Part shown: piece after piece, positions 5,918 through 7,800 of the stretch
Position numbering within the stretch: the stretch's first letter is position 1
Layout of the letters: the number at the start of each line of letters is the position of its first letter
Source of the DNA: an uncultured Alcaligenaceae bacterium
Lineage (GTDB): Bacteria > Pseudomonadota > Gammaproteobacteria > Burkholderiales > Burkholderiaceae_B
DNA length: 7,800 bases
NCBI GenBank assembly: GCA_937897265.1
Contig: CALCPT010000562.1
Location: forward strand, 1 to 7,800
Direction: 5' to 3'
Translations under genes and position numbers: made by a program
The notes under the pieces: model-generated
Told to the model about the DNA's origin: nothing
What the model saw: the letters and a program-made list of their open reading frames with translations, nothing else
Databases searched by the model: none

Positions 5918-6139
5918 ATGGAAACACGACTCACACGCCTAGAAGCCCTTATCCCAACCCTCGCCACACGCGAGGATTTGGCCTGCCTCGAATCCCGCAT
6001 GAATGCATCGATTGGCAGGGTTGAAACAACCCTCCATAGCGAAATGACCAAGCAAACGTGGCGGATCATTGCGCTGTTAGCAGGCTTGTTGCCCTCATTA
6101 TTTGCTGCAGCGATTTACGTGACCAAATACGCGAACTGA
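5918..6139 (+). CDS. Small coiled-coil protein with one C-terminal membrane helix
   Basis: A 73-residue hypothetical protein. Residues 1-45 are charged and helical (METRLTRLEA, LATREDLACLESRM), with a heptad-like pattern suggesting a coiled coil. Residues 49-68 (RIIALLAGLLPSLFAAAIYV) form one hydrophobic helix, followed by a short tail. Similar small proteins with an L-A-T-x-E-D-L motif, a short coiled coil and a terminal membrane anchor are common as unnamed proteins in proteobacteria and some prophages. No function can be assigned. It begins 65 bases after the lactonase stop but has its own promoter and no ribosome binding site. The translation looks protein-like (amphipathic helix, then anchor), so I accept it as a gene. 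Confidence 0.65.
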   Translation: METRLTRLEALIPTLATREDLACLESRMNASIGRVETTLHSEMTKQTWRIIALLAGLLPSLFAAAIYVTKYAN

Positions 6140-6263
6140 ACCGAGCAAACTAGCGACAAAGTCTCAGGTCAATCAACCTGACCAAAGCCCAAACCTAGTG
6201 AAAAATCCTTTTAGTGCCTGGGGTGATGGGCCGGAAACCGTTAAAAACCCCTCGCCTTTAAGC

Positions 6264-6278
6264 TGTTGTGCCACAACA
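6264..6278. promoter_or_regulatory. 15-base palindrome upstream of the ahcY promoter
   Basis: TGTTGTG-C-CACAACA is a perfect inverted repeat around one central base. It ends five bases before the proposed ahcY -35 box. The symmetry and position suggest an operator for a dimeric DNA-binding protein; I do not recognise the site. Confidence 0.4.
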
Positions 6279-6283
6279 TTTTG

Positions 6284-6312
6284 CTGCAAGTGCAACATAA
6301 ACGCGCTACAAT
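6284..6312 (+). promoter_or_regulatory. Candidate ahcY promoter
   Basis: TACAAT (6307-6312, five matches to TATAAT) has CTGCAA (6284-6289, weak) 17 bases upstream. Transcription would begin near 6319, just before the SAH riboswitch, which supports the assignment. The rest of the gap from 6140 to 6263 shows only a short CAGGT/ACCTG hairpin (6165-6180) and no gene. Confidence 0.5.
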
Positions 6313-6320
6313 CATCTCGC

Positions 6321-6425
6321 TTTTGAGGAGCGTTGCGACGGATCCGCCGTAGTTTGCCGGTCCGCCAGGCTCATAAGCTTCCACGTTACCGTTGGTGTTT
6401 TTGCCAACCTTAACGGCGCTCACCC
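6321..6425 (+). promoter_or_regulatory. SAH riboswitch
   Basis: The conserved words of the S-adenosylhomocysteine riboswitch are all present in order: GAGGAGCGTTGCGAC (6325-6339), GCCAGGCTC (6364-6372) and AACGGCGCTCACC (6412-6424). The pseudoknot is supported: TGAG (6324-6327) pairs with CTCA (6370-6373), and GAGCG (6328-6332) pairs with CGCTC (6417-6421). An inner hairpin closes with CGGA/TCCG (6339-6342, 6361-6364), and a second hairpin pairs GTTGG with CCAAC (6391-6395, 6404-6408). This class binds SAH, discriminates strongly against SAM, and turns on genes that recycle SAH, mainly ahcY in beta- and gammaproteobacteria. The gene downstream is ahcY, as expected. Confidence 0.93.
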
Positions 6426-6486
6426 AATCCTGCCAGACAGCGGTTGAGGTGGTGCACAATTTCACCCCAACGTCGCATTGCTGAGC

Positions 6487-6502
6487 AGGCTCACCGGAGC
6501 CT
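6487..6502 (+). promoter_or_regulatory. Hairpin over the ahcY ribosome binding site
   Basis: AGGCTC (6487-6492) pairs with GAGCCT (6497-6502) around ACCG. The stem includes GGAG (6496-6499), the only Shine-Dalgarno candidate, 10 bases before ATG 6510. It is a plausible off-state of the SAH riboswitch. A larger hairpin (GTTG and GGTG at 6443-6451 with CACC and CAAC at 6463-6471) lies between it and the aptamer. Confidence 0.5.
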
Positions 6503-6509
6503 TCTTGCC

Positions 6510-7800
6510 ATGACTGTTGCTACTGCTACAAAATTTACTGACTTCCACGTTGCTGACCTCTCACTTGCTGAGTGGGGCCGCCGCGAAATCCAGATCGCTG
6601 AAACTGAAATGCCAGGCCTGATGGCCACGCGCCAAGAGTTCAGCAAAACGAAGCCGTTGAAAGGTGCCCGTATTACAGGCAGCCTGCACATGACGATTCA
6701 AACGGCTGTGCTCATCGAAACACTGCAAGCCCTTGGTGCTGAAGTGCGCTGGGCCTCTTGCAATATTTTCTCAACCCAAGACCACGCGGCTGCGGCAATC
6801 GCTGCGATGGGCACGCCAGTGTTTGCCAAAAAGGGCGAAACTCTGGTTGAGTACTGGGAATACACCCACAAGATTTTTGAATGGCCAGGCGAACACCAAG
6901 CCAATATGATTTTGGATGACGGCGGCGATGCCACACTGCTCTTGCATCTGGGCACCAAGGCCGAGTCAGATTTGTCGGTACTGAACAACCCTGGCTCTGA
7001 AGAAGAAGTAGTGTTGTTTGCTGCAATCAAAGCAACGATTAAGCGCGATCCAAAATGGTACTCAACCCGTTTAGCGCAGATCAAAGGCGTGACCGAAGAG
7101 ACCACCACAGGTGTGTTGCGCCTCTATAACATGTCAAAGAAAGGCGAGCTCGCCTTTGCTGCGATCAACGTCAATGACTCAGTCACCAAGTCAAAGTTTG
7201 ACAACCTGTACGGCTGCCGCGAATCATTGGTTGATGCAATTAAGCGCGCAACCGATGTCATGATCGCCGGTAAGATTGCTGTTGTTGCAGGCTACGGCGA
7301 CGTGGGCAAGGGTTCAGCTCAAGCCTTGGCCGCGCTGCGCGCTCAAGTTTGGGTCACTGAAATCGATCCGATCTGCGCACTGCAAGCCGCGATGGAAGGC
7401 TTCAAAGTCGTCACCATGGAAGAGGCTGCCGACAAGGCTGACATTTTCGTGACTGCCACTGGCAACTACAACGTCATCACGCGTGCCCACATGGATCGCA
7501 TGAAAGACCAGGCCATCGTTTGCAACATCGGTCACTTCGATAACGAAATCGATGTCGTCGGCATCGAAAACCTCAAGTGGGAAGAAATCAAGCCACAGGT
7601 TGACCATGTGATTTTCCCTGACGGCAAGCGCATTATCTTGTTGGCAAAGGGTCGTTTGGTGAACTTAGGCTGCGGTACAGGCCATCCATCGTTTGTGATG
7701 TCTTCATCGTTTACCAATCAAACGATGGCACAGATCGAACTGTTTAGCCGTAACGAGCAGTACACCTCAGGTCAGGTGTACGTGTTGCCTAAGCATCTGG
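6510..7800 (+). CDS. ahcY: S-adenosylhomocysteine hydrolase (adenosylhomocysteinase), 3' end missing
   Basis: AhcY splits S-adenosylhomocysteine into homocysteine and adenosine in the cytoplasm, removing the inhibitor left by SAM-dependent methylation. The first 430 residues are present; the family is usually about 470 long in betaproteobacteria, so the C-terminal tail with the NAD-contacting Lys and Tyr lies beyond the window. Visible motifs include [10 protein letters not shown] near the start, [12 protein letters not shown] with a substrate-contacting His, [14 protein letters not shown], and [19 protein letters not shown] (residues 222-240), which holds catalytic Lys227 and Asp231 and a conserved Cys236. 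The NAD-binding motif is [14 protein letters not shown] (G261-x-G263-x-x-G266). [10 protein letters not shown] and [14 protein letters not shown] are the C-terminal hallmarks. ATG 6510 gives the family N-terminus. Expression is probably controlled by the SAH riboswitch upstream. Confidence 0.97.
   Translation, partial: MTVATATKFTDFHVADLSLAEWGRREIQIAETEMPGLMATRQEFSKTKPLKGARITGSLHMTIQTAVLIETLQALGAEVRWASCNIFSTQDHAAAAIAAMGTPVFAKKGETLVEYWEYTHKIFEWPGEHQANMILDDGGDATLLLHLGTKAESDLSVLNNPGSEEEVVLFAAIKATIKRDPKWYSTRLAQIKGVTEETTTGVLRLYNMSKKGELAFAAINVNDSVTKSKFDNLYGCRESLVDAIKRATDVMIAGKIAVVAGYGDVGKGSAQALAALRAQVWVTEIDPICALQAAMEGFKVVTMEEAADKADIFVTATGNYNVITRAHMDRMKDQAIVCNIGHFDNEIDVVGIENLKWEEIKPQVDHVIFPDGKRIILLAKGRLVNLGCGTGHPSFVMSSSFTNQTMAQIELFSRNEQYTSGQVYVLPKHL

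Noticed and set aside
6241..6465. 74-codon minus-strand frame before ahcY
   Set aside because: It overlaps the SAH riboswitch in antisense and shows no protein-like features.

Overview
The window looks like a moderate-GC betaproteobacterium of the order Burkholderiales. This rests on the protein family variants, the dapF–DUF484 order, the DUF1289 protein and the riboswitch classes; the genus cannot be fixed from the sequence alone. The first ~160 bases do not fit. They are far richer in GC (116 of 160 by hand count) and encode the start of a Tat-exported DUF1501 protein of planctomycete/verrucomicrobial type. That frame breaks off abruptly, so the left end is most likely a chimeric joint.

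Layout. A minus-strand operon runs leftward: dapF (diaminopimelate epimerase), a DUF484 gene overlapping it by 4 bases, and perhaps the first codons of xerC before the joint. Diverging from dapF is metK (S-adenosylmethionine synthetase, plus strand). Its ~180-base leader carries a SAM-II type riboswitch with an enlarged loop, followed by a separate three-way-junction fold that hides the metK ribosome binding site. A strong terminator ends metK. Next come a small Cys-rich DUF1289 gene (plus), a long inverted repeat, and a beta-hydroxyacid dehydrogenase gene (minus). A 335-base divergent gap leads to an AHL-lactonase-like metallo-beta-lactamase (plus), then a 73-residue coiled-coil/membrane protein whose promoter suggests a leaderless message. 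The window ends inside ahcY (S-adenosylhomocysteine hydrolase), preceded by a recognisable SAH riboswitch and a hairpin over its ribosome binding site.

How it fits together. metK makes SAM and ahcY removes SAH, the product of SAM-dependent methylation, so the locus holds the entry and exit steps of the methyl cycle. Each appears to be controlled by RNA that senses its own metabolite: SAM-II should switch metK off when SAM is high, and the SAH riboswitch should switch ahcY on when SAH is high. The genes between them have no clear part in that cycle. The least conventional item is the metK leader, where aptamer and ribosome-binding-site masking are physically separate.
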